From assembly GCF_030816195.1 (NCBI RefSeq), contig NZ_JAUSXS010000001.1, positions 2,069,501-2,133,500 of the forward strand: a stretch of 64,000 bases of DNA, given 5' to 3'. Positions 25,151-36,199 of the stretch are shown here, piece after piece (within the stretch, counting starts at the first letter, position 1; each line of letters starts with the position of its first letter). Source of the stretch: Pseudomonas sp. W4I3 (GTDB taxonomy: Bacteria; Pseudomonadota; Gammaproteobacteria; Pseudomonadales; Pseudomonadaceae). A model generated the notes under the pieces. That model saw only the letters and a list, made by a program, of their open reading frames with translations, had not been told where the DNA came from and did not search any database. The position numbers and the translations under genes are program-made.

Positions 25151-26446
25151 ATGACAACAACAACGAGTCACTACACCGGAGAAGAACGCAGCAAACGGAT
25201 TTTTGCGATTGTCGGTGCTTCCTCCGGCAACCTGGTCGAATGGTTCGACTTCTACGTCTATGCCTTCTGCGCCATTTATTTTGCCCCGGCGTTTTTTCCG
25301 TCGGATGACCCCACCGTGCAGCTGCTCAACACCGCTGGCGTGTTCGCTGCCGGGTTCCTGATGCGACCTATCGGCGGCTGGCTGTTTGGCCGGGTGGCCG
25401 ACAAGCATGGCCGCAAGAACTCAATGATGATCTCGGTGCTGATGATGTGCGCCGGTTCCCTGGTCATCGCCTTCCTGCCCACCTACAACGCGATCGGTGC
25501 CTGGGCGCCGGCGCTGCTGTTGGTGGCGCGGCTGTTCCAGGGCTTGTCGGTGGGTGGCGAATACGGCACCACCGCCACCTACATGAGCGAAGTGGCGCTC
25601 AAGGGCCAGCGCGGTTTCTTCGCCTCGTTCCAGTACGTGACCCTGATCGGCGGGCAGTTGCTGGCGGTGTTGGTGGTGGTGATCCTGCAACAGATCCTCA
25701 CCGAAGAAGAATTGCGCGCCTGGGGCTGGCGGATTCCATTCGTGATCGGCGCCATTGCGGCGGTGATCTCGCTGCTGCTGCGCCGCACCCTCAAGGAAAC
25801 TACCAGCAAGGAGATGCGCGAGGACAAGGACGCCGGCAGCATCGTTGCGCTGTTCCGTGATCACGGTAAAGCGTTCGTTACGGTGCTGGGCTACACCGCC
25901 GGCGGCTCGCTGATTTTCTATACGTTCACCACTTACATGCAGAAGTACCTGGTGAACACCGTGGGCATGCACGCCAAGACCTCCAGTTACATCATGACCG
26001 GTGCGCTGTTTCTCTACATGTGCATGCAGCCGCTGTTCGGCATGCTGGCCGACAAGATCGGCCGGCGCAATTCCATGCTCTGGTTCGCCGGCCTCGGCAC
26101 GCTGTTCACGGTGCCGATCCTGCTGACCCTGAAAACCGTCACCAGCCCGTTCCTGGCCTTTGTCTTGATTACCCTGGCCCTGGCAATCGTCAGCTTCTAT
26201 ACCTCCATCAGCGGCCTGGTCAAAGCGGAGATGTTTCCGCCTCAGGTGCGTGCCCTGGGCGTAGGCCTGGCGTATGCGGTGGCCAACGCGGTGTTCGGCG
26301 GTTCGGCGGAAGTGGTCGCGTTGGGCCTGAAGTCCATCGGCATGGAAAACACGTTCTACTGGTATGTCACGGCGATGATGGCCGTGGCGTTCCTGTTCAG
26401 CTTGCGCCTGCCCAAGCAGGCCGCTTACTTGCACCATGATTTGTAA
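25151..26446 (+). CDS. pcaT: MHS-family MFS transporter PcaT (dicarboxylate/beta-ketoadipate)
   Basis: 431 residues, twelve membrane segments, metabolite:H+ symporter family. Seen: [21 protein letters not shown], the loop [33 protein letters not shown] and [14 protein letters not shown]. These are the marks of the KgtP/PcaT group that carries alpha-ketoglutarate or beta-ketoadipate. Position next to pcaBDC supports PcaT, as in P. putida. Only ten bases separate it from pcaB. A short promoter-bearing gap after the REPIN (25076-25150) suggests that pcaTBDC is its own transcript. Confidence 0.9.
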   Translation: MTTTTSHYTGEERSKRIFAIVGASSGNLVEWFDFYVYAFCAIYFAPAFFPSDDPTVQLLNTAGVFAAGFLMRPIGGWLFGRVADKHGRKNSMMISVLMMCAGSLVIAFLPTYNAIGAWAPALLLVARLFQGLSVGGEYGTTATYMSEVALKGQRGFFASFQYVTLIGGQLLAVLVVVILQQILTEEELRAWGWRIPFVIGAIAAVISLLLRRTLKETTSKEMREDKDAGSIVALFRDHGKAFVTVLGYTAGGSLIFYTFTTYMQKYLVNTVGMHAKTSSYIMTGALFLYMCMQPLFGMLADKIGRRNSMLWFAGLGTLFTVPILLTLKTVTSPFLAFVLITLALAIVSFYTSISGLVKAEMFPPQVRALGVGLAYAVANAVFGGSAEVVALGLKSIGMENTFYWYVTAMMAVAFLFSLRLPKQAAYLHHDL

Positions 26447-26456
26447 GGGATGAGTT

Positions 26457-27821
26457 ATGACGCTGCGCACGAGCAACCAACTGTTCGACGCTTACTTCAC
26501 CGCTGACAGCATGGCCGAAGTGTTCTGTGACCAGGGCCGCTTGCAGGGCATGCTGGATTTCGAGGCCGCGCTGGCCCGCGCCGAGGCCCAGGTCGGGCTG
26601 ATCCCACAGGCCGCCGTGGCCCCGATTGCCCAGGCCTGCCTGGCCTCGCTGTATGACGTGGATGCGCTCAGCGTGGCGATTGCCACGGCGGGCAACTCTG
26701 CCATTCCGTTGGTCAAGGCGCTGGGCAAGTTGATTGCCGCTGAAGATGCAGGGGCCGAGCGCTATGTGCACCTTGGCGCCACCAGCCAGGATGTGATGGA
26801 CACCGGCCTGGTGTTGCAACTGCGCAGCGCGCTGGCGTTGATCGAAGCGGACCTGGCGCGCCTGGGCGACGTGCTGGCCGCCCAGGCGCAGCGGCATGCG
26901 TCGACCCCCTTGGCGGGCCGCACCTGGCTGCAACACGCCACGCCCGTCACCCTGGGCATGAAAATCGCCGGCTGGCTGGGCGCGGTGACGCGCAGTCGCC
27001 AGCGCCTGATGGAATTGAAACCGCGTTTGCTGGTGCTGCAGTTTGGCGGTGCGTCAGGCACCCTGGCCGCGCTCGGTGAACAGGCCATGCCGGTGGCGCA
27101 AGCCTTGGCCGCGGAGTTGCACCTGGTCTTGCCCGATCAGCCCTGGCACACGCAGCGTGATCGCCTGGTGGAGCTGGCCAGCGTGCTTGGCCTGATCGCC
27201 GGCAGCCTCGGCAAGCTGGGCCGTGACATCAGCCTGTTGATGCAAACCGAAGCGGCGGAAGTGTTCGAGCCCTCGGCGCCGGGCAAGGGCGGTTCGTCGA
27301 CCATGCCCCACAAACGCAACCCGGTCGGCGCCGCCGTGCTGATCAGCGCCGCGACCCGCGTGCCTGGCCTGGTGGCGACGCTGTTCAGCGCCATGCCCCA
27401 GGAGCACGAACGCAGCCTGGGACTGTGGCATGCCGAATGGGAAACCTTGCCCGAGATCTGCCGACTGGTGTCCGGCGCGCTGAAGCAGGCGTTGCTGGTC
27501 AGCGAAGGCTTGGAGGTGGATGCCGAGCGCATGGCCCGCAACCTCGACCTGACCCAGGGCCTGGTGCTGGCCGAAGCCGTCAGCATCGTGCTGGCCCAAC
27601 GCCTGGGCCGCGAGACGGCGCACCACCTGTTGGAGCAATGCTGCAAACGCGCCGTTGCCGAGCAGCGGCATTTACGTGCCGTGCTGGCGGATGAGCCGCA
27701 GATCACCGCCGAGTTGTCGTCGGCCGAACTGGACCGCTTGCTCGACCCGGCCAACTATCTGGGCCAGGCCCGTACCTGGGTCAGTCGCGCCGTGACCGAA
27801 CACTTTGGATTGACTGCGTAA
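26457..27821 (+). CDS. pcaB: 3-carboxy-cis,cis-muconate cycloisomerase
   Basis: 454 residues, fumarase/aspartase superfamily. It closes beta-carboxymuconate to gamma-carboxymuconolactone. The superfamily signature GKGGSSTMPHKRNP is intact (about residue 280), as are HLGATSQDVMDTG and GRTWLQHATPVT, the other two conserved regions with the catalytic His/Ser. The C-terminal domain carries the CMLE-type extension. The ATG at 26457 follows pcaT by ten bases with AAGGGATGAG ahead. It ends ten bases before the pcaD GTG start. Confidence 0.95.
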   Translation: MTLRTSNQLFDAYFTADSMAEVFCDQGRLQGMLDFEAALARAEAQVGLIPQAAVAPIAQACLASLYDVDALSVAIATAGNSAIPLVKALGKLIAAEDAGAERYVHLGATSQDVMDTGLVLQLRSALALIEADLARLGDVLAAQAQRHASTPLAGRTWLQHATPVTLGMKIAGWLGAVTRSRQRLMELKPRLLVLQFGGASGTLAALGEQAMPVAQALAAELHLVLPDQPWHTQRDRLVELASVLGLIAGSLGKLGRDISLLMQTEAAEVFEPSAPGKGGSSTMPHKRNPVGAAVLISAATRVPGLVATLFSAMPQEHERSLGLWHAEWETLPEICRLVSGALKQALLVSEGLEVDAERMARNLDLTQGLVLAEAVSIVLAQRLGRETAHHLLEQCCKRAVAEQRHLRAVLADEPQITAELSSAELDRLLDPANYLGQARTWVSRAVTEHFGLTA

Positions 27822-27831
27822 GGAGACCGCT

Positions 27832-28623
27832 GTGGCTTTCGTACAACTCGCCGAGGGCGAACTGCATTACCAACTCGATGGGCCCGCCGATGCACCGGTA
27901 CTGGTGCTGTCCAACTCCCTGGGCACCGACCTGCATATGTGGGACATCCAGATCCCGGCGTTCACCGAACATTTTCGGGTGCTGCGCTTCGACACCCGAG
28001 GCCATGGCCGCTCGCTGGTCACCGAAGGGCCCTACCGCATCGAACAGCTGGGCCACGATGTACTCGCGCTGCTGGATGCGCTGGGTATCGAGCGCGCGCA
28101 TTTTTGCGGGCTGTCCATGGGCGGGTTGATCGGCCAGTGGCTGGGCATCAACGCAGGCGCGCGGCTGAACCGCCTGGTGGTGTGCAACACCGCCGCCAAG
28201 ATCGGCACGCCTGAGGTGTGGAACCCGCGTATTGAAATGGTGTTGCGCGATGGCGCGGCGGCGATGGTCGCGCTGCGCGATGCCTCGATTGCGCGCTGGT
28301 TCACCGCCGACTTTGCCGCCGCCCATCCTCACCAGGCCAACCAGATCACCGACATGCTTGCGGCGACCTCGCCCGAGGGTTATGCCGCCAATTGCGCGGC
28401 GGTGCGCGATGCCGATTTTCGTGAGCAACTGGCCTCAATCAAGGCCCCGACCCTGGTGATTGCCGGCACTGAAGACGCGGTGACACCGCCGGCCGGCAGC
28501 CACTTTATCCAGAACCATGTGCGGGGCGCCGAATACGCCGAGTTCTATGCCGCGCACCTGTCCAATGTCCAGGCCGGCGCTGCCTTCAGCGACCGCGTCA
28601 TTGAATTTCTGCTGGCCCGTTGA
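27832..28623 (+). CDS. pcaD: 3-oxoadipate enol-lactonase
   Basis: 263 residues, alpha/beta hydrolase. It hydrolyses beta-ketoadipate enol-lactone to beta-ketoadipate. Nucleophile elbow GLSMGG gives Ser95; the acid is in IAGTEDAVTPP and the His in AAHLSNVQAG. The N-terminal HG-type oxyanion region is SNSLGTDLHMW. The start is GTG at 27832, chosen because AGGAG lies six bases ahead and no ATG fits. The pcaC start follows after 11 bases. Confidence 0.95.
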   Translation: MAFVQLAEGELHYQLDGPADAPVLVLSNSLGTDLHMWDIQIPAFTEHFRVLRFDTRGHGRSLVTEGPYRIEQLGHDVLALLDALGIERAHFCGLSMGGLIGQWLGINAGARLNRLVVCNTAAKIGTPEVWNPRIEMVLRDGAAAMVALRDASIARWFTADFAAAHPHQANQITDMLAATSPEGYAANCAAVRDADFREQLASIKAPTLVIAGTEDAVTPPAGSHFIQNHVRGAEYAEFYAAHLSNVQAGAAFSDRVIEFLLAR

Positions 28624-28634
28624 GGAGCTTTTTC

Positions 28635-29030
28635 GTGGACGAGAAACAACGTTATGCCGAAGGTCTGCAGGTGCGCCGCGAAGTGCTGGGCGACGCCCAT
28701 GTCGAGCGCAGCCTCAATGCGCTGACCGAGTTCAACAGCGAGTTCCAGGAAATGATCACCCGCCATGCCTGGGGCGACATCTGGACTCGCCCTGGCTTGC
28801 CACGGCACACCCGCAGCCTGATCACCATCGCCATGCTGATCGGCATGAACCGCACTGACGAGTTGAAGCTGCACCTGCGTGCCGCCGCCAGCAACGGCGT
28901 GACCCGCGCCGAAATCAAGGAAGTGCTGATGCAAAGCGCGATCTACTGCGGGATACCGGCGGCGAATGCAACGTTTCACCTGGCCGAGTCGGTGTGGGAT
29001 GAGCTGGGCGTCGAGTCCCGCGAGACCTGA
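28635..29030 (+). CDS. pcaC: 4-carboxymuconolactone decarboxylase
   Basis: 131 residues, the usual stand-alone PcaC length. It decarboxylates gamma-carboxymuconolactone to the enol-lactone. The CMD domain is seen in WGDIWTRPGLPRHTRSLITI, NRTDELKLHLRAAASNGVT and EIKEVLMQSAIYCGIPAAN. The GTG at 28635 is chosen because GAGGAG sits seven bases ahead; an in-frame upstream start would overlap pcaD and lacks a site. It is the last gene of the cluster and is followed by a REPIN. Confidence 0.95.
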   Translation: MDEKQRYAEGLQVRREVLGDAHVERSLNALTEFNSEFQEMITRHAWGDIWTRPGLPRHTRSLITIAMLIGMNRTDELKLHLRAAASNGVTRAEIKEVLMQSAIYCGIPAANATFHLAESVWDELGVESRET

Positions 29031-29045
29031 CTCTGGAATACAGGC

Positions 29046-29142
29046 AAATGTGAGAGGGGGCTTGCCCCCGATGACGGTATGTCAGTCAGCAGATGCAGTG
29101 GCTGAACCACTGCTATCGGGAGCAAGCCCCCTCCCGCATTTT
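29046..29142. repeat. REPIN after pcaC
   Basis: Paired arms; the left arm reads GTGAGAGGGGG and the right CCCTCCCGCATT, so each arm has one substitution. It lies between the convergent pcaC and deacetylase genes. Confidence 0.88.
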
Positions 29143-29164
29143 TGATCTCTGCATTCTGTTGAGA

Positions 29165-30064
29165 TCAGTTGGAATCGGCATCCCACACCCAGTTCCACAC
29201 CCCCGGCAGGTGCACCGGCTCGTTCACATCCTTGACCGTCCGCGCCAGGGCCGCGCGTTGCAGCGCCGCACGGTCGGTGTAGAACGGCTCGGTGGCGGTC
29301 TTCAGGCCGTTGATGCGTGCGCTGTCCATCAGGATCTGCAGGTATTCCTGCATATGCCGTGCGGTGTAGCGGTTGATGTCGTGGAAGGTCACCACCACCG
29401 GGATCACGCCGTCCACCGAGGGCAACTCACCCAACGCGATGCGCTCACGCACCACCGACAGTTGCCGGTACAAGTTGGCGCGGCGACGGGGGCTGGCGTT
29501 GAAGCCCCAGATTTTGCCGTCATTGGCACTCAGGTCGGTCAGCAATACCTGCATGCCGTGGCGCTGGTAGGCGGCAAACGTGCGGCGGTCGTAGTTCCAG
29601 AACGGTGGCCGCACCAGCAGCGGCGGTGCGCCGGTAATGGCGGCAATGTGGGCGGCGCCTTCGGTGAGGGTGCGCTCCAGCTCGGCGTCATTGAGCCAGC
29701 GATGATTGGTATGAAACGCCGTCGCGGTGTGAAAGGCCAGGACATGGCCGGCGGCGTACTCGCGCTCCATGGTCTTGCGCCCGCGTGCGCTGCCCCCTGA
29801 ACGGGCGGCTTCGGTCTGCAGGAAAAACACCGCCTTGATCCCCGGCAACACCGGGTTATTGGCCAGGTCGGCCACCACCGAACGGCTCGGGTTGTTGTAC
29901 CCGGAGGCACTTGGGCCGTCGTCGAAGGTCAGCAGAAAACGGATCGGCGCCTGGGCTTGCAGGCGCTGCTCGGTCTGCGGTGTCAGGGCGATGGGCGAGC
30001 CGATACAGCCCGTCAGGCTCAGGGCCAGGGCAAACACTGTGAGTGCTGTAGCGAAGGTTTTCAT
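29165..30064 (-). CDS. Polysaccharide deacetylase family lipoprotein
   Basis: 299 residues. Signal peptide with lipobox SLTGC (Cys20), so an envelope lipoprotein. The NodB-type carbohydrate esterase 4 fold is indicated by LTFDDGPS (motif 1, with the base and metal Asp), the histidine-rich FHTATAFHTNH (motif 2), RPPFWNYD (motif 3) and VVVTFHDINRY (motif 5 His). It would remove acetyl groups from an N-acetylated glycan; the target is unknown. The neighbouring OprD gene on the same strand lies 84 bases upstream, so they may be cotranscribed, but there is no obvious joint pathway. Confidence 0.85.
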   Translation of the reverse strand: MKTFATALTVFALALSLTGCIGSPIALTPQTEQRLQAQAPIRFLLTFDDGPSASGYNNPSRSVVADLANNPVLPGIKAVFFLQTEAARSGGSARGRKTMEREYAAGHVLAFHTATAFHTNHRWLNDAELERTLTEGAAHIAAITGAPPLLVRPPFWNYDRRTFAAYQRHGMQVLLTDLSANDGKIWGFNASPRRRANLYRQLSVVRERIALGELPSVDGVIPVVVTFHDINRYTARHMQEYLQILMDSARINGLKTATEPFYTDRAALQRAALARTVKDVNEPVHLPGVWNWVWDADSN

Positions 30065-30148
30065 GCTGTGCGCAGGCCCGAATGAAAGGCCGCTGCTGGG
30101 TCGATCAGCAGCGGCAGGCGCGCACCATACAGTAACTGCGGCGCCGGT

Positions 30149-31399
30149 TTACAGCAGACTTATCGGGTAGCTGACGATCAACCGGTTTTCATCGAACTCG
30201 TTATTACTGTAGTCACGACGCATGCTCGAGTTGCGCCAGCGCACCGTCAGGTTTTTCAAGCCGCCGCTTTGCACGGTGTAGCCCAGTTCGCTTTCGCGTC
30301 CCCATTCCTTGCCGTCGGTCACCGTGCCGGTGTGCACGTTGCTGCCGCTGATATAGCGGTTCATCAGGGTCAGCCCCGGTACGCCAAGGGCAACGAAGTT
30401 GTAGTCGTGGCGCACCTGCCAGGATTTCTCCTGGGCGTTGTCGTAGCTGGAGTTGTAGCTGTCGTTGGCCAGCGTGCCGCCGCTGGTGCCATTGACCCGC
30501 ATCCAGGCGCTGTCGCCGGTGAGTTTCTGCAGGCCGATGTAAAAGGTGTTGCCGCCGTGGCGGGCTGATAGCAGGCCGGACCAGGTCTTGTTGTCCAGGC
30601 TGCCGGCGCGGGCGCTGCCGTCGTCCTTGCCATAGAAGAACCCCAGGTTAGCGCCCAGCGTCCAGTCGCCCACAGGCTGGGTGTGGATCAGGTTGAGAAA
30701 TTGCTGGCGGTAGATGTCCTTGAGCTGGGCATTCCATACCCCGACTTGCGTGCGTTTGTCGTTGAAGGCGTACTCGGCGCCCTGGAAGTTGAAACGGTCG
30801 GACGTGAACGCGGTTTTGCCGGTCATCGACATGTCGCGCATGCTGCTGTCGTCCCGTGGGCTGTTGGCACGGAACTGGCCGCCGTACAGGGTCAGGCCGT
30901 CGATTTCCTTGGAGGTGATCTGCCCGCCGCGCAGGGTTTGCGGCAGTGAGCGGCCGTCGTCCGAGCGCAGGATCGGCAGCACCGGCATCCATTCGCCGAC
31001 TTTCAATTCAGTCTTGGAAAGGCGTGCCTTGAACGCCACGCCCAGTCGCCCGAATTCATCGGCTGGCCGGCCGTCGTGGTCCAGCGGCAATAACTGCGTG
31101 CCACCGGTGCCGCGCCCGCCGTCGAGCTTGAGCGAGTACAAGCCCAGCACGTCCACACCAAACCCCACCGTGCCTTGAGTGAACCCGGACTTGGCGTCGA
31201 AGATGAAACTTTGCGTCCACTCCTGCGCGCCGCCCTGGGTTTTGGTCGGGTTGGTGTAGTTGCGATTGAAGAAGAAATTGCGCAGGTTGAGGTTGGCACT
31301 GGCGTCTTCGAGGAAGCCGTGTTCCTCGGCGGCGACAGGCAGGGCAAGACTGGCGACAGCGGTTGCCAGCAAGAGCCGGCGCGGGTGGAAAGTGCTCAT
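30149..31399 (-). CDS. OprD-family outer membrane porin
   Basis: 416 residues with a signal peptide (cleavage after LPVAA). The mature start, EEHGFLEDASANLNLRNFFF, is the standard OprD/Opd opening. Many amphipathic strands follow and the protein ends SYPISLL. It forms an 18-strand monomeric channel for small carboxylates or amino acids. Its position beside the pca cluster suggests an aromatic acid channel of the OpdK/BenF type, but it is on the opposite strand and this is inference only. Confidence 0.88.
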   Translation of the reverse strand: MSTFHPRRLLLATAVASLALPVAAEEHGFLEDASANLNLRNFFFNRNYTNPTKTQGGAQEWTQSFIFDAKSGFTQGTVGFGVDVLGLYSLKLDGGRGTGGTQLLPLDHDGRPADEFGRLGVAFKARLSKTELKVGEWMPVLPILRSDDGRSLPQTLRGGQITSKEIDGLTLYGGQFRANSPRDDSSMRDMSMTGKTAFTSDRFNFQGAEYAFNDKRTQVGVWNAQLKDIYRQQFLNLIHTQPVGDWTLGANLGFFYGKDDGSARAGSLDNKTWSGLLSARHGGNTFYIGLQKLTGDSAWMRVNGTSGGTLANDSYNSSYDNAQEKSWQVRHDYNFVALGVPGLTLMNRYISGSNVHTGTVTDGKEWGRESELGYTVQSGGLKNLTVRWRNSSMRRDYSNNEFDENRLIVSYPISLL

Positions 31400-31530
31400 G
31401 GTGTCGGACCTGTTGTTATTGGGGTTATGCAGGTGGCGGCCATGGTGCGCGGCGGTGCGGGGGTGTTGAAAGTGGGGGAGAGCGGGTTGTGGGCGATGAT
31501 CGAACGCAAGTTGCCGGATAAAAGCCAGGC

Positions 31531-31564
31531 ATAAAAAAACCGCCTCCGGTGAGGGAGGCGGTTT
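31531..31564 (-). terminator. Rho-independent terminator of the ttgABC operon
   Basis: Eleven-pair stem AAACCGCCTCC / GGAGGCGGTTT with a short loop. On the minus strand it is followed by a T-run. It lies 16 bases past the ttgC stop. Confidence 0.9.
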
Positions 31565-31580
31565 GATGACTACGACGCTA

Positions 31581-33038
31581 TCAGAACAACTTAAGCGGCG
31601 GTGCTTCTTCTTTCACCGGCTCATTTTTAGCGGTCTGCTCGTTCCAGCCACCGCCGAGGGCCTTGTACAGGTTGACCTCGCTGGTCAGCTGCGCCAGGCG
31701 GTCGGTGATCAGCGATTGCTGGGCACTGAACAGTTGGCGCTGGGCATCGAGGAAGGTCAGGTTGCTGTCCACACCGATGCGGTAGCGACGCTCGGCCAGG
31801 CGGTAGTAATCCTGGTTGGCGCCGACGAAGCCACGTTGCGCATCCAGCTGCTGCTTGTAGGTCGCCCGCGCGGCGAGGCCGTCGGAGACTTCCTGGAAGC
31901 CGGTCTGAATGGCCTTCTCGTAGTTGGCCACGTTGATCTCTTTCTGGATCTTCGAGTAGTCCAGGCTTGCGCGCAGGCTACCGGCGTTGAAGATCGGGAT
32001 GTTGATCTGTGGCGCGAACGACCAAGTGCCTGAGCCGCCCTTGAACAGGCCGCCCAGGTTCGGGCTGGCGGTACCGGCGCTGGCGGTCAGGCTGATGCTC
32101 GGGAAGAACGCCGCACGGGCCGCACCGATGTTGGCGTTGGCGGCCTTGAGGTTGTACTCGGCCTGAACGATGTCGGGACGACGTTGCAGCAGGTCGGACG
32201 GCAAGCCGGCCGGTACTTCGCTGAGCAGGTCGTCGGACAGTGGCCTGCTGGCGATATTCGCCGGCAGGCCGGTGCCCAGCAGCAGGGTCAGGCTGTTCTC
32301 GTCCTGGGCTACCTGGCGCGTATACCGTGCAAGCTGCACACGGGCGTTTTCCACCGAGGTGCGCGCCTGGCTCAGGTCGAGGGCCGAGGCCACGCCGACT
32401 TCGTTGCTGCGCGAGGTGAGCTTGAAGCTCTGCTCGAACGCGCCGAGGGTGTCCTGGGTCAGCTTGAGCAGTTCCTTGTCGGCCTGCCAGGTCAGGTAGG
32501 CATTCGCCACGTTGGCCACCAGGCTGATCTGGGTGCTGCGTCGCGCTTCTTCGGTAGCGAAGTATTTCTGCAGCGCTTCTTCGCTCAGGCTGCGCACGCG
32601 GCCGAACAGGTCCAATTCATAAGAACTGATCCCCAGGCCTGCCGAGTACTGGCTGGCGATGGTCGATTCGCCGGTTTGCGACAGCCGCGCCGGGGTACGC
32701 GAGCGGCTGCCGCTGCCAGTGGCCGAGACGGCCGGGAACAGGTCGGCACGCTGGATCTGGTACTGCGCCGCGTAGGCATCGATGTTCAGGGCCGCGACGC
32801 GCAGGTCACGGTTGTTCACCAGCGCGGTCTGGATCAGCTGTTGCAGGGCAGGGTCATGGAAAAACTGCTTCCAGCCTTGCTCGGCAGCGGCCTGGCCCGG
32901 CGCCTGGGCCGACGAATACGCCGGCCCCTGCGGGAACTGCGCTGCTACCGGCGCTTCGGGGCGCTGGTAGTCAGGGATCAGCGAGCAGCCACTGAGCACG
33001 AATGCGGTGACGGCTAAGGAAAGTAGCGACTTGCTCAT
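31581..33038 (-). CDS. ttgC: Outer membrane efflux channel, OprM/TtgC type
   Basis: 485 residues. A lipoprotein signal peptide with lipobox VLSGC (Cys18) is followed by the OEP fold in two repeats; [16 protein letters not shown] is the OprM-type N-terminus and [20 protein letters not shown] lies in the second repeat. It is the outer membrane exit duct for the RND pump; acylation at Cys18 anchors it. Its start overlaps the ttgB stop by four bases. A terminator directly follows. Naming follows the P. putida ttgABC operon; P. fluorescens EmhC and P. aeruginosa OprM are the same family. Confidence 0.92.
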   Translation of the reverse strand: MSKSLLSLAVTAFVLSGCSLIPDYQRPEAPVAAQFPQGPAYSSAQAPGQAAAEQGWKQFFHDPALQQLIQTALVNNRDLRVAALNIDAYAAQYQIQRADLFPAVSATGSGSRSRTPARLSQTGESTIASQYSAGLGISSYELDLFGRVRSLSEEALQKYFATEEARRSTQISLVANVANAYLTWQADKELLKLTQDTLGAFEQSFKLTSRSNEVGVASALDLSQARTSVENARVQLARYTRQVAQDENSLTLLLGTGLPANIASRPLSDDLLSEVPAGLPSDLLQRRPDIVQAEYNLKAANANIGAARAAFFPSISLTASAGTASPNLGGLFKGGSGTWSFAPQINIPIFNAGSLRASLDYSKIQKEINVANYEKAIQTGFQEVSDGLAARATYKQQLDAQRGFVGANQDYYRLAERRYRIGVDSNLTFLDAQRQLFSAQQSLITDRLAQLTSEVNLYKALGGGWNEQTAKNEPVKEEAPPLKLF

Positions 33039-36000
33039 TGGCCAGCCTCTTTAGGAGTTTGCTTGGTTTCAGTCTTTTTACGGTCGCCAATGGCGGACAC
33101 GGTTGCAAAGAACAATGGCACCCAGAAGATCGCCAGCACCGTGGCCGTGATCATACCGCCGATAACGCCGGTACCGATGGCGTGCTGGCTGCCTGAACCT
33201 GCGCCCGAGGAGATCGCCAGCGGCAGTACGCCGAGGATGAATGCCATGGAGGTCATGATGATCGGGCGCAGACGCATGCGGGACGCTTCGATCGCAGCCT
33301 CGACGATGCCTTTGCCCTGTTCGTGGAGCTCTTTGGCGAACTCCACGATCAGGATGGCGTTTTTCGCCGCCAGACCCACCGTCACCAGCAGGCCCACCTG
33401 GAAGAACACGTCGTTGGACAGCCCGCGCATGCTGGTGGCGATCAACGCCCCCACCACACCCAGCGGCACGACCAGTACCACCGCAATCGGGATCGACCAG
33501 CTTTCGTACAGCGCCGCGAGGCACAGGAATACGACCAGCAGCGACAGGGCGTACAACGCTGGTGCCTGAGAACCGGACAAGCGTTCTTCGTACGACAGGC
33601 CTGTCCAGGCATAGCCGATACCGGCCGGCAGTTGCTTGACCAGACGCTCGACTTCAGCCATTGCGTCACCGGTGCTGTAACCCGGTGCCGGGGTGCCGAG
33701 GATTTCCATCGCCGCCACACCGTTATAACGCGAGAGCTTCGGCGAACCGTAGATCCACTTGCCCGAGGCAATGGCCGACAACGGCACCATCTTCCCGGAG
33801 TCGCTGCGCACGTACCACTTGTTCAGGTCTTCCGGCGACATACGGCTGGCGGCTTCGCCCTGCACGTACACCTTCTTCACGCGACCGCGGTCGATGAAGT
33901 CGTTGACATAGCTGCCACCCAGGGCAATCGCCAGGGTCTGGTTGATGCTCGCCAGCGTAATGCCTTGGGCGCTGGCCTTCTCGTCGTCGACGGTGAGCTC
34001 ATACTGCGGCTCATCGTTCACGCCGTTAGGACGCACACCGGCCAGGATCTTGCTTTGTGCCGCCATGCCCAGGAACTGGTTGCGCGCGGCCATCAGCTTG
34101 TCATGGCCGACACCACCCTGGTCCTGCAGGAACACGTCGAAACCGGTGGCGTTACCCAGTTCCAGTACGGACGGCGGCACGATGGCAAACACCATGGCGT
34201 CCTGGAAGGTCTGCATGAAGTAGCCTTGGGCGCGCTTGGCAATCTCGAATACCGACGTGGACGCATCACGCTCATCCCACGGCTTGAGCATCACAAACGC
34301 CAGGCCCGAGCTTTGACCACGACCGGCGAAGTTGAAGCCGTTCACGGTAAATACCGATTTCACGCCTTTGCCTTCGCCTGGCTCGCCTTCCTTGTCGTTG
34401 AGCAGGAAGATGCGCATGTCGTCGATGACTTTTTGCGTGCGCTCAGCCGTTGAGCCGACCGGTGTCTGCACCTGGGCAAAGATCACGCCCTGGTCTTCAT
34501 CGGGCAGGAATGCGGCAGGGATGCGCATGAACAGCCAGATCATGCCGGCGAAGATCAGCAGGTACACCAGGAACGCCGGGATCTTGTGCTTGATCATGTT
34601 GCCCACGCCGCGCTCGTAGCTCAGTACGCCACGGTCGAAGGTGCGGTTGAACCAGCCGAAGAAACCACGCTTGGGTTGGCCGTGCTTTTCCGGGTCGATC
34701 GGCTTGAGCATGGTGGCGCACAGGGCCGGGGTGAAGATCAGGGCAACCAGTACCGACAACGCCATGGCCGAAACGATGGTGATGGAGAACTGTTTGTAGA
34801 TCACACCGGTGGAGCCGCCGAAGAACGCCATCGGCAGCAGTACCGCCGACAGTACCAGGGCAATACCCACCAGGGCGCCCTGGATCTGGCTCATGGACTT
34901 GACCGTCGCCTCTTTCGGCGACAGGTGCTCCTCGGCCATGACGCGCTCGACGTTTTCCACCACGACGATGGCGTCGTCCACCAGCAAGCCGATGGCCAGG
35001 ATCATGCCGAACATGGTCAGGGTGTTAATGGTGAAACCGAACGCCGCGAGAATCCCGAAGGTACCCAGCAACACCACCGGCACCGTCATGGTGGTGATGA
35101 TGGTAGCGCGGAAGTTCTGCAGGAACAGGAACATCACCAGGAACACCAGCACAATCGCTTCGACCAGGGTGTGGACAACACCGGAGATCGATTCGGTTAC
35201 AACCGGCGTGGTGTCATACGGCACCACTGCCTTCATGCCTGGCGGGAAGAACGGTTCCAGGGACGCCACGGTGGCGCGGATGGCCTTGGCGGTGTCCAGG
35301 GCGTTGGCACCGGAGGCCAGTTTGATCGCCATGCCGGAGGCCGGTTTGCCGTTGAACTGCGCGCTGATGCTGTAGGTCTGGCCGCCCAGCTCGATGCGAG
35401 CGACGTCCTTCAAGCGTACTTGCGAGCCGTCGGTGTTGACCTTCATGAGGATGTTGCCGAACTGCTCGGCGGTCTGCAGGCGGGTCTTGCCGATGATCGT
35501 CGCGTTCAGCTGGGTGCCGGGCAGGGCAGGCAAGCCGCCCAATTGACCGGTGGCCACCTGGACGTTCTGCGCCTGGATCGCGGTGCTCACATCCACCGGC
35601 GTCAGCTGGTAGTTGTTGAGCTTGGCCGGGTCGAGCCAGATGCGCATGGCGTACTGCGAACCGAACACCTGGAAGTCACCGACACCCGCGGTACGCGAGA
35701 TCGGGTCCTGGATGTTGGACACGATGTAGTTGGACAGGTCGTCCTTGGTCATGCTGCCGTCTTCCGACACCAGACCGATCACCATCAGGAAGTTCTTCAC
35801 CGATTTGGTAACGCGGATACCCTGCTGCTGTACTTCCTGGGGCAGCAGTGGCGTTGCCAGGTTCAGCTTGTTCTGCACCTGCACCTGGGCGATGTCCGGG
35901 TTGGTACCCTGGTTGAACGTCACGGTGATGGTCATGCTGCCGTCGGAGTTACTGTCCGAGGAAACGTAACGCAGGTTGTCGATACCGTTGAGCTGCTGCT

Positions 36001-36196
36001 CGATGACCTGCACCACGGTGTCCTGCACGGTTTGTGCGGACGCACCCGGATAGGTCACCTGGATGTCGATGGCGGTTGGCGCGATGGCCGGGTATTGGTT
36101 GATGGGCAACTTCAGGATCGACAGTGCCCCGACCAGCATGATCACCAGGGCGATTACCCAGGCGAAAATGGGACGGTCGATAAAAAATTTCGACAT
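33035..36196 (-). CDS. ttgB: RND efflux pump inner membrane transporter, TtgB/MexB/EmhB type
   Basis: 1053 residues, HAE1 RND family with twelve membrane helices and two large periplasmic loops. It starts [20 protein letters not shown], typical of the group. The proton-relay acids are in [18 protein letters not shown] (the pair near residue 407), and the helix-10 lysine is in [17 protein letters not shown]. The drug-binding subunit exchanges protons for antibiotics, solvents or aromatic hydrocarbons. It lies three bases after ttgA and overlaps ttgC, so the three subunits are made together. Confidence 0.95.
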   Translation of the reverse strand: MSKFFIDRPIFAWVIALVIMLVGALSILKLPINQYPAIAPTAIDIQVTYPGASAQTVQDTVVQVIEQQLNGIDNLRYVSSDSNSDGSMTITVTFNQGTNPDIAQVQVQNKLNLATPLLPQEVQQQGIRVTKSVKNFLMVIGLVSEDGSMTKDDLSNYIVSNIQDPISRTAGVGDFQVFGSQYAMRIWLDPAKLNNYQLTPVDVSTAIQAQNVQVATGQLGGLPALPGTQLNATIIGKTRLQTAEQFGNILMKVNTDGSQVRLKDVARIELGGQTYSISAQFNGKPASGMAIKLASGANALDTAKAIRATVASLEPFFPPGMKAVVPYDTTPVVTESISGVVHTLVEAIVLVFLVMFLFLQNFRATIITTMTVPVVLLGTFGILAAFGFTINTLTMFGMILAIGLLVDDAIVVVENVERVMAEEHLSPKEATVKSMSQIQGALVGIALVLSAVLLPMAFFGGSTGVIYKQFSITIVSAMALSVLVALIFTPALCATMLKPIDPEKHGQPKRGFFGWFNRTFDRGVLSYERGVGNMIKHKIPAFLVYLLIFAGMIWLFMRIPAAFLPDEDQGVIFAQVQTPVGSTAERTQKVIDDMRIFLLNDKEGEPGEGKGVKSVFTVNGFNFAGRGQSSGLAFVMLKPWDERDASTSVFEIAKRAQGYFMQTFQDAMVFAIVPPSVLELGNATGFDVFLQDQGGVGHDKLMAARNQFLGMAAQSKILAGVRPNGVNDEPQYELTVDDEKASAQGITLASINQTLAIALGGSYVNDFIDRGRVKKVYVQGEAASRMSPEDLNKWYVRSDSGKMVPLSAIASGKWIYGSPKLSRYNGVAAMEILGTPAPGYSTGDAMAEVERLVKQLPAGIGYAWTGLSYEERLSGSQAPALYALSLLVVFLCLAALYESWSIPIAVVLVVPLGVVGALIATSMRGLSNDVFFQVGLLVTVGLAAKNAILIVEFAKELHEQGKGIVEAAIEASRMRLRPIIMTSMAFILGVLPLAISSGAGSGSQHAIGTGVIGGMITATVLAIFWVPLFFATVSAIGDRKKTETKQTPKEAGQ

Positions 36197-36199
36197 GGA

